Of a stretch of 64,000 bases of DNA, positions 45,611 to 57,600 are shown one piece after another (position 1 is the stretch's first letter; each line of letters begins with the position of its first letter). The position numbers and the translations under genes are program-made. The stretch lies in NCBI RefSeq assembly GCF_000224145.3, contig NC_020169.2, forward strand, positions 4,565,252-4,629,251. Reading direction: 5' to 3'. The notes beneath the pieces are model-generated. The model was not told the origin of the DNA. It made no database searches and saw nothing but the letters and a program-made list of their open reading frames with translations. This DNA comes from Ciona intestinalis. Taxonomy: Eukaryota > Chordata > Ascidiacea > Phlebobranchia > Cionidae.

Positions 45611-48600
45611 ATGGATTATATTCGCTGTATCTTGTTGCTTACATTATATAACCTGTGTTATGGCCACGTAAGACTAACGTACCCACCGGCAAGGCAATAT
45701 GAATTGGATTTTCTGGACAACGCAAGAACAAGAGGCCCATGCGGGTTCCCACCCAATCCTAACGGTTGGTGGATGGAATGTTTTTATATCAGTTTGTTAT
45801 ATATAGGTTGGGAGAAGATGGGACATCTTTACATTCTACTTCTCGTCCCATTTGGTAGTATACAAAGAAGATTTAAAGAAATATAAAACCGTATCCTCGC
45901 AACTTCCATATAGACCGTTGTTAATTGTTTAAAACACAATCAGGAAATTTATTGGATATTGTGCTACAAGTGTCCCGTTTTCCTTTACTGTACTATATCA
46001 GTCTGTTTTATCATTTTTTAAGGGATAAGAACCTAAATATGGCGCGGCACTTTAACTAGCTGGGTTTTGGGCCAGCAGAGTTGGCCTATTATTGCATATT
46101 TCTCCTTTGGTTGCTGGTTTGTTTGACAGTCTGTGTTTAATCTGCATTGGAACTAACAAAATATGTAATTATAGATATTATCGGTATGCCTTGAAACTTA
46201 TACGCACCACGAGAATATATCGCTGGATAAATTCTTAGATTGTCTACCGAGATAACACATAAACCTGTATGTGTAGTATACAAGAACGTACCAGCTATAT
46301 ACTTTATATAAGTACGGATTGCAATAGATTAGAAAGCGTGACTACACATAAATATTTCGCTGCTTATTTAAGTTTATTTCGTAAATAACAACGCGCTGTC
46401 AAATTGTTTACGAGTCTCTAAATACTCGTAAACGTTTCACAAGCGGGAATGAAAAACTAGTCATCTGAGATTAATAAACGACGTATTTAAACACAGAAAG
46501 ACGAACTACGTTTGTGGAAGGCTCGGAAATAAACGTGACGTGGCACTTAGCGTATTCACATCGGGTAAGTAAATTAAAACAAAACTAAAAACTGTTTTAC
46601 GCGCGGTTTTATGAAATATAACAGGTTTGGGTATAAGATGGGACATGTTGTCATTTGGTAGTAAACAAAGTTAATTTACTGAACTATAACCGTATTCTCA
46701 CGACGTATGAAATCTGTCTCTTAAATACCAATGTCACATATACTTATGCATCAAGGGCGGTATACAAGTACAAGTCATACGAGATAGACCAGGGTTAAGA
46801 TTTCGAGTCCTGGCAGACCTTACAGGAAGAAGATTCGCTTTTAACAACGATTCAACGTAAGTGAGTTCTTTATTTAAACCTGAGCTATATAGACAAACTA
46901 TAAGACTCACTGTTCATGAATATACAAATTACAAGATGTTTCATATACGTCGAAACGGCGTTATACGAATAATAAATTGTTGGAAGAGCTGCTTTATAGT
47001 TACAGTAGGATGGGGGAAGATGGGACATACACTTTTTTATTCTGTTTTTTTAATCGCTTCTGGTAGTAATCAAAGAATATTCAAAGAATTTTAAAAACGT
47101 TACCTCACGACTTCTTTAGAACGTGGTTAATTGTTTGAAACACGATTTCTAAAAGTGTCCCATCTAACCCCACCCTATACTATATATTTAAAGAACCCTT
47201 CGTGTAATCTGGCTTTATCGTTATAACGGTCCATTTATGCATGGATATCGCTCTATTTCGAACGTAATTATTTTAGACTTCAATCTGTGACCGTCTCGCT
47301 TCCACGCGGACTTGTGTGCGACTCCTGCACGCTTAGATTACTAAGACAAGCCTCTGAATGGAGTTCTAGTTACATGTTTTGGAGTTGTTCGGATATTACT
47401 ATTATACCAAGGCAACCAAATCTTTGCTTTGATGGGAAATGTTTAAACCAAGGATGGTGCAACACGACATCTGGGAACTGCAACTGCCCACGCCTATACA
47501 CGGGCAATAGATGCCAATACAAAGGTATAATCCATGCACAACTGGGTATCAGCTTCGCAAAGTATATTGCTCAACCAATGTCTACACTGTGGAGGTGTAT
47601 GTCTCGGCGTATATAAGCCATTGTAAATTATTGCAACATTTTTTGGAGGGAAATGAGACACTTGTATGGCGCATCTGTAAAATTCGCTGTGTGATCATGC
47701 TTCAAATTGAATAACATTTTTCAACGATATTAAGGTGTAGTCTGTAGTTGCACAGCATTTCAAGTTTTAGAGTCTTGTAGACGTTACGAACACTTATAAA
47801 ACGATCATCATTTATACACAGACGAATGCTGGTCGGACCGCGACTGCAGCAACAACGGGCAATGTATCGACACAAGAAGCACAACATACCCTAAGCTCGT
47901 GTGCTACTGTAACCCAGGATGGCTGGGAACACAATGCAATAAAGGTACGCATATATGCTTCATACATTCGAAGCGTTTTTACACTCTAGCCAATGGTGAA
48001 GTCAGTGTCGGAACCGTACACAAGGTGTATGAAATAGTACATCAACCGTGTTATAATAACAGTCGTTTTAGGGCCACGCGAGGCTAACCAAGTTACATTA
48101 TTCTTTCAATGTAGAATCACAGCTCCCAGAAGTGCCAGAACTTTCCAATAACAACGGGTATACCATGTTCAATTTAAGTCCAGGGAACGTTAGACTGTAT
48201 TTGAAATATCTACAAGATTCGGCTGAAGTAGAAATAGCCGTCGAGGCAAGAACACACAGCTGGGTTGGAATTGGTTGGAGACCTCTTAACCAAGTAGGCT
48301 GTCGTTTAATACCAGCGCTGAGGAACGACCAAGCTCGGTTTGAAGAAATTGTAACTGTGAGGAAATCTACTGCTGTAAGTCGAATGACTTGTGGATGTGG
48401 TTAAATAGGGCTAACATAACACGTCACTAGAAACTTATAGTGTTGCAAGATACGAAGTAAAAATTAATCAAAGTGGTTCATAAACCTATTTGCATACCGT
48501 TAAAGTGATAGCTATACAGTACCTATAATGAACGCATAAACCCTCATATAGACTGTATATGCACATTAAAGAATGCACTTGTATGCGAACTTTCATGAGT

Positions 48601-51600
48601 CATTTTAATCAACAGAGTGCGCACATAGACCCTGAAAAACAGATTGAAGACGCGTTGGTATCCACGATGTCAACAAACTGTGGTACTGGTTTAGTAGAAC
48701 GACCATCTGGCGAACCAGATCCAACAAGTGAACCAGAACCATCTGGCGAACCAGAACCAACAAGCGAACCAGAACCAACAAGTGAACCAGAACCAACGAG
48801 TGAACCAAAACCATCTGTAGAACCAGAGCCATATGGTGAACCAGAACCATCTAGTGAACCAGAACCATCTGGCGAATCAGAACCAACAAGTGAACCAGAA
48901 CCACCTGTAGAACCAGAACCAACAAGTGAACAGGAACCACATGTAGAACCAGAACCATCTAGTGAACCGGAACCATCTAGTGAACCGGAACCATCTAGTG
49001 AACCAGAACCACCTGGTGAACCAGAACCATCAGTAGAACCAGAACCATCTGGTGGACCAGAACCATCTGGTGAACCAGAACCATCAGTAGAACCAGAACC
49101 ATTTGGTGAACCAGAACCATCTGGTGAACCAGAACCATCTGTTGAACCAGAACCATCAGTAGAACCAGAACCATTTGGTGAACCAGAACCATCTGGTGAA
49201 CCAGAACCATCTGTTGAACCAGAACCATCTGATGAACCAGACCAGATGGAGAACCAGAACCATCAGTAGAACCATCTGGTGAACCAGAACCAACAAGTGA
49301 ACCAGAACCATCTGGTGAACCAGAACCATCTGGTGAACCAGAACCATCTGTTGAACCAGAACCATCTGGTGGACCAGAACCATCTGTTGAACCAGAACCA
49401 TCTGGTGGACCAGAACCATCTGGTGAACCAGAACCATCTAGTGAACCGGAACCATCTGGTGAACCAGAACCATCCGGGTTTGGTGGAAGTTCTCAAACAC
49501 TAAGATTACACCCAATGGATTGTACAGACATCATTATAGGGTCTGTTAAAGGTAACAGTTAAATGAAATAAAATACTTTTGTTGGTTCTCTAATAAAGCA
49601 TTAGCTATTGTGTTTTAGGAAACTTACTGAGAGTTGAGGACTCTTATACAAGAGATAGATCTACACCAAGAAGGGATAAGGTTTATGGTGGGCGTGATGA
49701 TATTATAGCTGCTGCTGGATCACAAGTGGATGGATGGACAACTGTCATTGTGAGGAAGAAAGCTGTGGGTGAGTGGCTATTGTGATCAAACAACTGAAAT
49801 GAGGACTGTCAAAATAAATTCTCCAAAAGGTTAATAAATAGAGCCAATACCGAAGTGCTACCACCACAAAATCAAATCATATTAAATACTGTTTTGAATT
49901 TATTTTAGCCACTCATTTTACCGATCACTCTATTCTGTTTGAGCCGATGCATTTTATTTGGGCCAAAGGCCAGGAGGTCGGCCAATATGTCCACACACCC
50001 GCATCAGGGATTGAAGCTTGCACAGCTACAGATTACAGGTTGAACTTTATTTTTTTGCAACAATTCAATGCGGCATGTTTAACGATTTGACCAGTGTAGC
50101 TTGTGAATTTTAAGTAAAGCATATATAGTTCGTTTATGAATAGCATGGTATATAATGACTGTGGTATAGTCCTACATCACGCCATTGGACCTGAGATTTA
50201 GGCCAGAATTAACCCATTACCCCAATGGCTAGTATTATGGGCACTATGTTTGGTTCTGATAAATGTTGCAATGCCTTCTGTCTATTGGGTACAGTGTTCT
50301 AAATACAAAACGTTAACTTTGTATTAATGCAGGTTCTACCGCCATGATGAACTTAAATACCATGGCACATCCATCACACAGCGAGGTTTTGCAACAATTA
50401 ATCTCAATAGTAAGTGACTGCATGTATGGCATTGTATGTGAGCTGTTATTGCCTTTAGTACTTTTTTTTTCGCTGAAAGATTTCACCTTTTAAAGATCTG
50501 TGGTCCTTTTACCTTTCGTTTTAGTAACTATTACATTACCTTCCTATTTTACATCAAATAAATCAAACTTACTTCTAAAAGAGGTAACTTCACTAGTCAA
50601 AGTTAATATCATGTCTGTCGTTTTACCAATAGTAGTACTTTGGCTAGTCAACTGGGGGCATGGGGGTGTTAGGTGCAATGATCTGAAATAAAATTATATT
50701 ACAAAACTATAAAAATCAAAACAAGCAAATACATTATTTTTATTATTGCTTTATTTGTATAGGTTTAAACCAACCTCTGGCCACAGCACCTACAACTACA
50801 CCACCAGTACAATGTTCAACTAAATCTGGTGTGTTAAAAATGCCATTGAACTGCCACTGTGGGAAAGCTTTCAATTGTTTGTATCATATATCTTGGTCAC
50901 TTACGAATGATGTCATCACATTTACATTAAAGGTGTAATTTTTTTAATTGAATACTGTTTTAGTTCTAAATATAGAACAAAATTATTAATTTAAGTGTTG
51001 GTAAAAAGGTACTACTGCGTTAGAAAAGAAAAGTTTTAAAATGTAAAAACTAAACGCCGGCTAAAGACATAGTCTTACAATACCTTAACATATGAAATGC
51101 AGTTGAAAATTGCTGTAACAATGTTTTTCAGTCTAGGACACAAGGATGGCTTGGGATTGGCATCAGTGATGACCGTTTCATGCCAAACACTGATGTATAT
51201 GTTGGCTGGATTGATGCAAATGGAAACACTGTAGTACAAGACAGGTAAGAGTAAATGAAATAGCATTTATTAATTTGTCTTGATTAGATTTATATGATTT
51301 TTATGGTCAGATGGGCAAATGGAAGATTTGAGCCAGCCATCGATGAAGAACAAAATATTGTTAATGTCAGTGGAAATTACTCCAACGGAGTTACCACAAT
51401 ACAGGTGACGAATTAATGTGGTTTAAAGCTTTGTATTTACATCTATAGATATTTGTATTCATATGGATGGAATTGTATGAATGAAGTCGATATCGGAAAA
51501 CCTGTTTTTATGAACATTTTCATTCTTGTGAATGGTGTTATAATCTATTAAAATAATAGAGAGTTGACATTATAGGTTATAAAGAACCCATCATATTCTA

Positions 51601-53603
51601 TTCATTTCAGTTCTCACGATTGCGCGATACTTTGGATGTTGGCAGCGACTTATCCTTTACTGACACCGAGTGTCGACACATTTTATTCGCATCAGGAACA
51701 GTTCTGGGAGATCAGATAATGTATCATCAATTTAGATACCAAGTAACTACGTCTAAGGTAAAAGAAAATACCACAAATGTTACACCTACATTGGTATAAT
51801 CACCCCCTACATTTACTTGAAATAAATCCTAATACCTGTTTTAATTTTACATTATGAAAAGCTCTGTATACGTGAGTGCATGTCTACAACTACAACAACT
51901 CAAACGACTACAATGGAAACAACCACAGCAGGCACAACCACAAGAACAGAAACAAACATTGGTAATATGCAGTGTTTTGATAAAAAGTTTACGCAAATTC
52001 AGACTCACCTGCTTTTTCCATAGTGTACGAGCCTATATTTCTCATAAATGGAATCATAAATTTAGGCAGCACAACCAAACAACAGCTTATAAAGTGAAGC
52101 TGTTGTTACACATGCATGCCATTATATTCCCCAACATTACAATTTATGTACAGGAACTGAGCCTGTAATACACAGACATGGTTTGGTGGGAAACAGCACA
52201 ACACGTATGGTCACATTCACAGGGGGATTTAGAGTTATCAATTACTCATATGAACCAACATACATGGTCCCTGGATCATCGCAGCATACAAGACTGAAAG
52301 AACAATTTGAACATGATGTAAGCATCTTTCATAACAGTAAATATTAAAACAAATAAATTGTTTACTTTTTAAAGTCCAGGGCCAAAATATTTCCAAGGCA
52401 AAATCTTATATTTATTTGTCTTGACAAACAATGCTGCTGCTATTTATGAGAAGTTGTGTCTTTGGGCAACACACTTTACCATAATTTTAACTAAACTACT
52501 GACCTGTCCAAACTGTAGGTAATACAAAAAAAAAAAAAAAATTCACGGATTCCTGTCAATGTATAAAATATTTATTACAGATATTAGGAATTTCGTTATA
52601 ACTTCCAGGATTAAGAAAAATAATTGATGAATATATATTCACCAGATCAATGCAACATATTATGCAACAAGGCTTGTCAAAGAAAGATTTCTCAAAGTTT
52701 TGAACATTACTGTCATGAAATTAACAAGGGGTGTAAGAAATAAGTTGTTCGTAGAGTACACGGCTCAAACTGTCATATCTTCAAGGTTTAAAAGTCTTGG
52801 TCAACTGCAGGTAAAAGACCAAATTGAAATACTCTGCACTATGTATGTCAATGATATATCAGGTTTATATTAGAAAACATGATGTTCTTCAATAATCTGT
52901 AACACAGAAGTTATTATAATATTATTCACATTTGATAAAATTGTTCACGAATATTACCTTCACAACAGACAGAGTTGGTTTATACATTCAAAGAAGCAGT
53001 GTTGGTCAACAGAGGTTTGTTTGGTGGAAATGGCCACCAATTAGATCCACAATCAATAAAAGCAATAGGTAAACATTAATTAGAATATAATATTGCAACT
53101 ATTATTAAAAGAAATTCTCAGGTTATGAAATAACGCTGTTGTTATATAACTTTACCATCCACTTTGAAAACTGCTTTTACTATTAATGCAGTTTTTAAAA
53201 ACATTTGCAGCAACATGGCTAACATAATTGTGGCTTTTCTCTTCCATTTTGCATATCAAAGAACTCTGTACACTATACTAAAAATATGGGATTAAAACTG
53301 TTTTAATTATGGCATCGGGCGATTAGTGGCTTTCTACATTCCTTTTCATTTTCTTCTTGGTCAGTCATTTTCCACAACTTCATTCTCACATCCCATGTCT
53401 TAAACTTCCTGTTTTCTTTCTTTTTAGTGTTCAGAACCTGGGAGGAGCTAAGAGACTACCCAGACCTAGCATCACTAGATGTCTCCCTACTTAGCGATGA
53501 TTCATCTATGACATCACAAAGCATTGACATCGCAATTGGCGCAGGATTGGGAGGGGGGTTGGTGTGGTTTGTTGCTTACCTGTTGTACAGAAAGTTTATG
53601 TGA
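45611..53603 (+). CDS. Cell-surface copper-oxidase-like/EGF/DOMON/SEA protein
   Basis: Nineteen exons: 45611-45764, 46497-46564, 46756-46856, 47277-47524, 47822-47944, 48115-48374, 48616-49551, 49619-49768, 49909-50038, 50333-50409, 50763-50932, 51132-51244, 51311-51404, 51611-51757, 51877-51961, 52154-52317, 52646-52810, 52969-53068 and 53428-53603; about 1,150 residues. A signal peptide ends at [14 protein letters not shown], leaving an N-terminal His. With [10 protein letters not shown] (His68, His73) and [15 protein letters not shown] this resembles lytic-polysaccharide-monooxygenase-type copper domains. Two EGF modules follow (about 156-231). A DOMON begins WVGIGWRP, is interrupted by PSGEPE-like repeats, and resumes at [24 protein letters not shown], the form seen in Skeletor. 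A second DOMON ([18 protein letters not shown]), a Thr-rich linker, a SEA-like region (about 970-1090) and a C-terminal helix with tail YRKFM complete it. Exon 7 has a one-base frame break near 49240. Enzymatic activity is inference. Confidence 0.78.
45798..45999 (+). mobile_element. MITE copy in intron 1 of the DOMON gene
   Basis: TATATAGGTTGGGAGAAGAT..GTCCCATTTGGTAGTATAC..GTGTCCCGTTTTCCTTTACTGT ACTATA. It lies 33 bases after the exon 1 donor, so reading through exon 1 runs into it. Confidence 0.7.
46625..46735 (+). mobile_element. Partial MITE in intron 2 of the DOMON gene
   Basis: GTTTGGGTATAAGATGGGAC..TCATTTGGTAGTAAACAAAG..CCGTATTCTCACGACG. Only the left half is recognisable, ending just before exon 3. 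Confidence 0.55.
47000..47187 (+). mobile_element. MITE copy in intron 3 of the DOMON gene
   Basis: TACAGTAGGATGGGGGAAGA..CTGGTAGTAATCAAAG..AAAAGTGTCCCATCTAACCC CACCCTATACTATA. Confidence 0.7.
48703..49476 (+). repeat. Coding minisatellite, about 43 hexapeptide units
   Basis: An 18-bp unit, CCATCTGGTGAACCAGAA (P-S-G-E-P-E), repeats about 43 times with variants [18 protein letters not shown] and PPGEPE. Some higher-order blocks recur, for example [16 protein letters not shown] twice. It lies inside exon 7 of the DOMON gene. The product is a stiff, acidic, proline-rich spacer. Both strands show long open frames here as a by-product of the 3n repeat. Confidence 0.9.
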
Positions 53604-53715
53604 AGTTAAAACATTTTTTCACTGCAACATTATTATTCACTAACATTTTTCTTGTTCTGTCATACAAACATTTTTTTATCCAAGTAAGGAAATGGACATT
53701 ATTTATGATGGGAAG

Positions 53716-53721
53716 AATAAA
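53716..53721 (+). terminator. Candidate polyadenylation signal of the DOMON gene
   Basis: AATAAA 113 bases after the stop codon. Confidence 0.5.
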
Positions 53722-54406
53722 TATGAAATCATGAACAAAACATGGCTAACTCTTTCTAGAGAGACATACTATAATATAAAAGTGAGCATGAGGTTTATGA
53801 CTACGCCATGTGTGTCTGGTGTATAAGAAGACACCAACATTATAACTTGACAGTGACCATCGCATTAGTAACTGTTCAATCTTTCAATTCTACTGTGGCG
53901 TTTTTATCTCAACCCATCCATATTTGACATATTTTAACAACTCTTTACATGTAAGTGAGGGAATTGTAATAAGTGATCGTGAAGAAACCAATTACCAACA
54001 AAAAAGTAAAATTACCGCACATAAAAGTTTCTAAAAACTGAAAACCACAAAATTGTGCAAAACTCCCTTAGATAACACCCCGTGTATGAATATAACTACA
54101 ATGCCCACCAGGAATTGGTTGCACACAAGTAAACAAATATAAGGAACAGAAAGACAATGTTATCTGGTTTTAACACACCTTCAAGGGGTATTTAGGTTGT
54201 GTAAAACAACATATGAAAGGTTTAAGCACATATCCTAGGTCACACAGATTTTTTAGCAAAATTGCCTATTTTAACATAAGCTGTTTTATAAATTTCATAT
54301 AGTTAAACTAAAAAATATAATAAAATAGCAGTTTTTGGTAATTTAAAATAATTAAAGGAAGTAAACTCTGAAGTGATGTGCGTTGTTGTGAAAGTGCTAA
54401 ATTATA
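53722..54406. other. Spacer between convergent genes
   Basis: The DOMON gene and the adiponectin receptor point at each other. No further exon was seen. 53786-53860 (CGCCATGTGTGTCTGGTGTA, AAGAAGACACCAACATTATA) resembles a segment near 24920-25010, so it may be another dispersed repeat. Confidence 0.4.
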
Positions 54407-54412
54407 TTTATT
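54407..54412 (-). terminator. Candidate polyadenylation signal of the adiponectin receptor
   Basis: AATAAA on the minus strand about 200 bases after the stop codon. Confidence 0.4.
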
Positions 54413-54608
54413 CAACAAAAACATATATTTTCACAAATTTGTGAATTTTCACATATATTCAAAAATTATAGCAGAAACATAAAGGTATAAATAAAGTCTC
54501 TTTATCTTAAATCTGCCAAGACTTGTGCATCCAAGAATGCATAGCAAACCATAAATCGACTTTTTAAAGAACTTATAATAAATTATTTTTGAATTACGAA
54601 TTAAAAAA

Positions 54609-57600
54609 TTAAACATTAGCCATGCATTGCCCGCCATCTAAAAAGCGAAATTGCTGAAGATTTGAAATCCCATGGAAGTGAACCACAGCTGCCAACACTA
54701 CAAGGATATGGAATATTTGGTGGCTCTGAAACTAAATAAAAAACTGCATTGTTTGGGGGGAAGTGAAGTTATTTTATATATATGACCTAATTGTTTTTAT
54801 TATAGGTGTTTTAAAACAAAAACCATTTTCAGTGATTTCAGAAGTAAAAATGATAGTTGTAACAACATGTTAGTTTCGGGCTATGATAAAAGTGATATAA
54901 AACAACAATTTTGTCATATGTATATACATGCTGTTATGTTAATCAATGTTTTAAAAAACCATAAAACAGAGTTTTTGTTTGAAACCCCTGGGGAAAGGTG
55001 TGGGCATCATGCTTTAAACAAACAATGTAAATATTTAGAGCATAGTTTTATTTTGTTACAGCTCTAGTTAAAACCAAACCTATTATGACGTGATATAAAA
55101 TCCATAATTAGTAACCAGCAGTAATATTATTCAATAACAAAAATGCATTGTCATTTGATAAGCACTGCTGCTTATGTTTGTTGGTTATGTAACAAAGGGT
55201 TTTGTGACGTAACACTCTCACCATGTGATACACATTCTATATGAACAATGCTGTAATGTTTGTTGCGAGGCAACATAATAATTTGTATAAGCCATGCAAA
55301 ACAAACACTATTATTCCTTTATTTTATGATGTAGTGCTCAGTGGAATAGTCAAGACCATATCTTGGGGACTGAGGTTTACTTTTTTATGGTGTACACTTG
55401 TTTGGTATAAATGCCTTATTAATACCTATAAATGTATTGATAATACACAGTAGATAAATGAGCGAACTTGGGGCAATGGGCCAATTCTGGCCTAAATCCT
55501 ACGACCTATGCCATGTCATGCTGCGGGACCTTACCCAGATGGAATATAATGACTTAGTAAAAAAAGAAGATCAACCCAACAACATTACAAAATAATCTAG
55601 CTATTTTTTGTTATCACATAAACTCTCTTTATCTAAACATTAAAACTAAATAACTCTGTACACAGCTAATTTACTTACCCATAGATCACATTTTCCTGGG
55701 AAATATCTCTCCGGTATTCTTTTTGCATAAAGAAATGCTCCTGAAATATAAAATACATAATTTACAATGTTGTTTGAGGTAACATACATGACAAACTGAT
55801 TAACCATTAAATAATAGAAAGCAGGATTTACAGCAGAGTAAACAACAATCTATTTTGCTCTAGTGCAAACAGGAACAAGAATATCTTAGAAATAGAAAAT
55901 TTTCCTGTTTATGACAAGCAAAAACATTAATACCAATATACTGTTGCACTGCTTTCAATTAGATTTTAAGATAACTTTAGGGAAAATACAATTTGTTTAA
56001 TAATTTGTAAAATTATAAAATGTTTTAATTTAGACAATGAGTTAAATTTTGGTTCTACTAGTCTTCATAATGAAGTTTGTTATAACCTAAAGCAAACCTA
56101 ATACCCTTGGGCATGTATACTAATTACCAATATTCTCTACTCAGTATATATATAAAGACAACAATATTACTGTCTGAAGATACATTATAAAAATTATCAT
56201 ACATACAAAAAAAAGTCCTAAATTTCTAAAAATGTCGCTCAAAGAATATTTTAAAAACCGCAATAAAAAAGGCAGGTTGCGATACATTACATGTACCTGT
56301 TAGATAAAGGACAGCCATGAGAATGAGCCATCCAAGTTGGCCAACTGTAACGGATCTAAGGAATCCTTGTCGAACCATTGTATGTACAGCTGGTACAATC
56401 CCACTTAAACCAAGTGCAGCAAACAACACTGTCGAAAACATTGGTGATTGTTATACAACAACAACATGCCATAACATATGGGCAATAAAAATAACTGTAA
56501 AAGTAAACTAACTATGTTGAACAAAACAATGGTTTTAGTTGTCGATAGGCAACCATATAAGATTTCTATGCTGAGGTTTATAAATTGGCGTTGTATTTAA
56601 TACCTAACCACAAAACACAAAACCACCAAAATGATACATATATTTCTGTATTAGTAGCTTTAGATCTACTAAATTTAACAGATTATAGACATTGTTGGTT
56701 ATAAGGAATTTGGCTGGAGGTTTATTATTAAGTTTCACTTTAACAGCATATACAATCAGAAAAAACAAATTTGTATGCAAACTGTAGGAAAATGAATAGG
56801 ACCATTAAAACAACAAGTCATATTTATAATGATAATGGTTAATGAATGGTGCTATGGGTAAATACTATTATGAGATACAATTAGGGGTCTGACCTGCACG
56901 AACACTTCTATATTTTGCTGTACTGAACTTTTCCCATTGAGATATCACAATGCACAAGACACCAAGAACACAAACACATGACATGTAAATCACCTGAAGA
57001 TATGGAACATATTAATAGCTGTATGACAAGGACAGGAGTTGCTACAGTATTCAGGTAAGCAATATGTTTATAAATAGATCCCGTGTAAATATAACAGCAT
57101 GCCGAGACTGAAAAGTGATCCTACATGTAATTTGCTTTGGATTTTTTGAGAACTCCTACACCATAGTGTGAGACAGTGTGGCACAGCTTTTAAAACCTTT
57201 TCGAGTTTTTGGAAGAAAGATTTGTTTGTTTTTTTAAACATTGTTTTGAACTCATAAACATTCGCTTTTTTATTTTTTGAATACAGTAACATGGTTAGAT
57301 TAATTAAAACAACGAAGAAAAGAGAATAATCCACTAACTGAAAGTCGTTAAACACTAGATAAGTTAATGCAGTGCAGTAATAAATTAGTAACAAGTGCTT
57401 GGTTGCATAAATTATTTACCTTGGGTTCTATGTCGCAATAGAATGAATAGTAGATCCAAGGAACAAAGGAGCCCATTATCATAAGAGCTATTCCAGAATA
57501 ATCTAACCTAAAAGAAGAATTTTATTTTCATTATGTTGTTAACTTAAGACAAAGAGGATTTGTAAAGAAAGAATGTAGAATGATTCGGGCATCTGCATCC

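Noticed and set aside
45765-45886. Continuation of the DOMON gene's first exon past 45,764
   Set aside because: The extended frame reads into a MITE. Splicing at AACG|GTTGGT joins in phase to the exon carrying [12 protein letters not shown].
46780-46820. tRNA-like string (GGTTAAGATTTCGAGTCCTGG)
   Set aside because: It lies in exon 3 of the DOMON gene, in a frame supported by both splice sites, and has no matching A box.
48605-49503. Long open frames on the minus strand and in other plus frames ([16 protein letters not shown] and [14 protein letters not shown] repeats)
   Set aside because: They are shadows of the 18-bp coding repeat, whose period is a multiple of three, so every frame stays open. 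Only the PSGEPE frame connects to spliced, recognisable domains.
54867-55453. Plus-strand frames of 66 and 70 residues in adiponectin receptor intron 9
   Set aside because: They lie in an intron of the opposite-strand gene and have no recognisable content.
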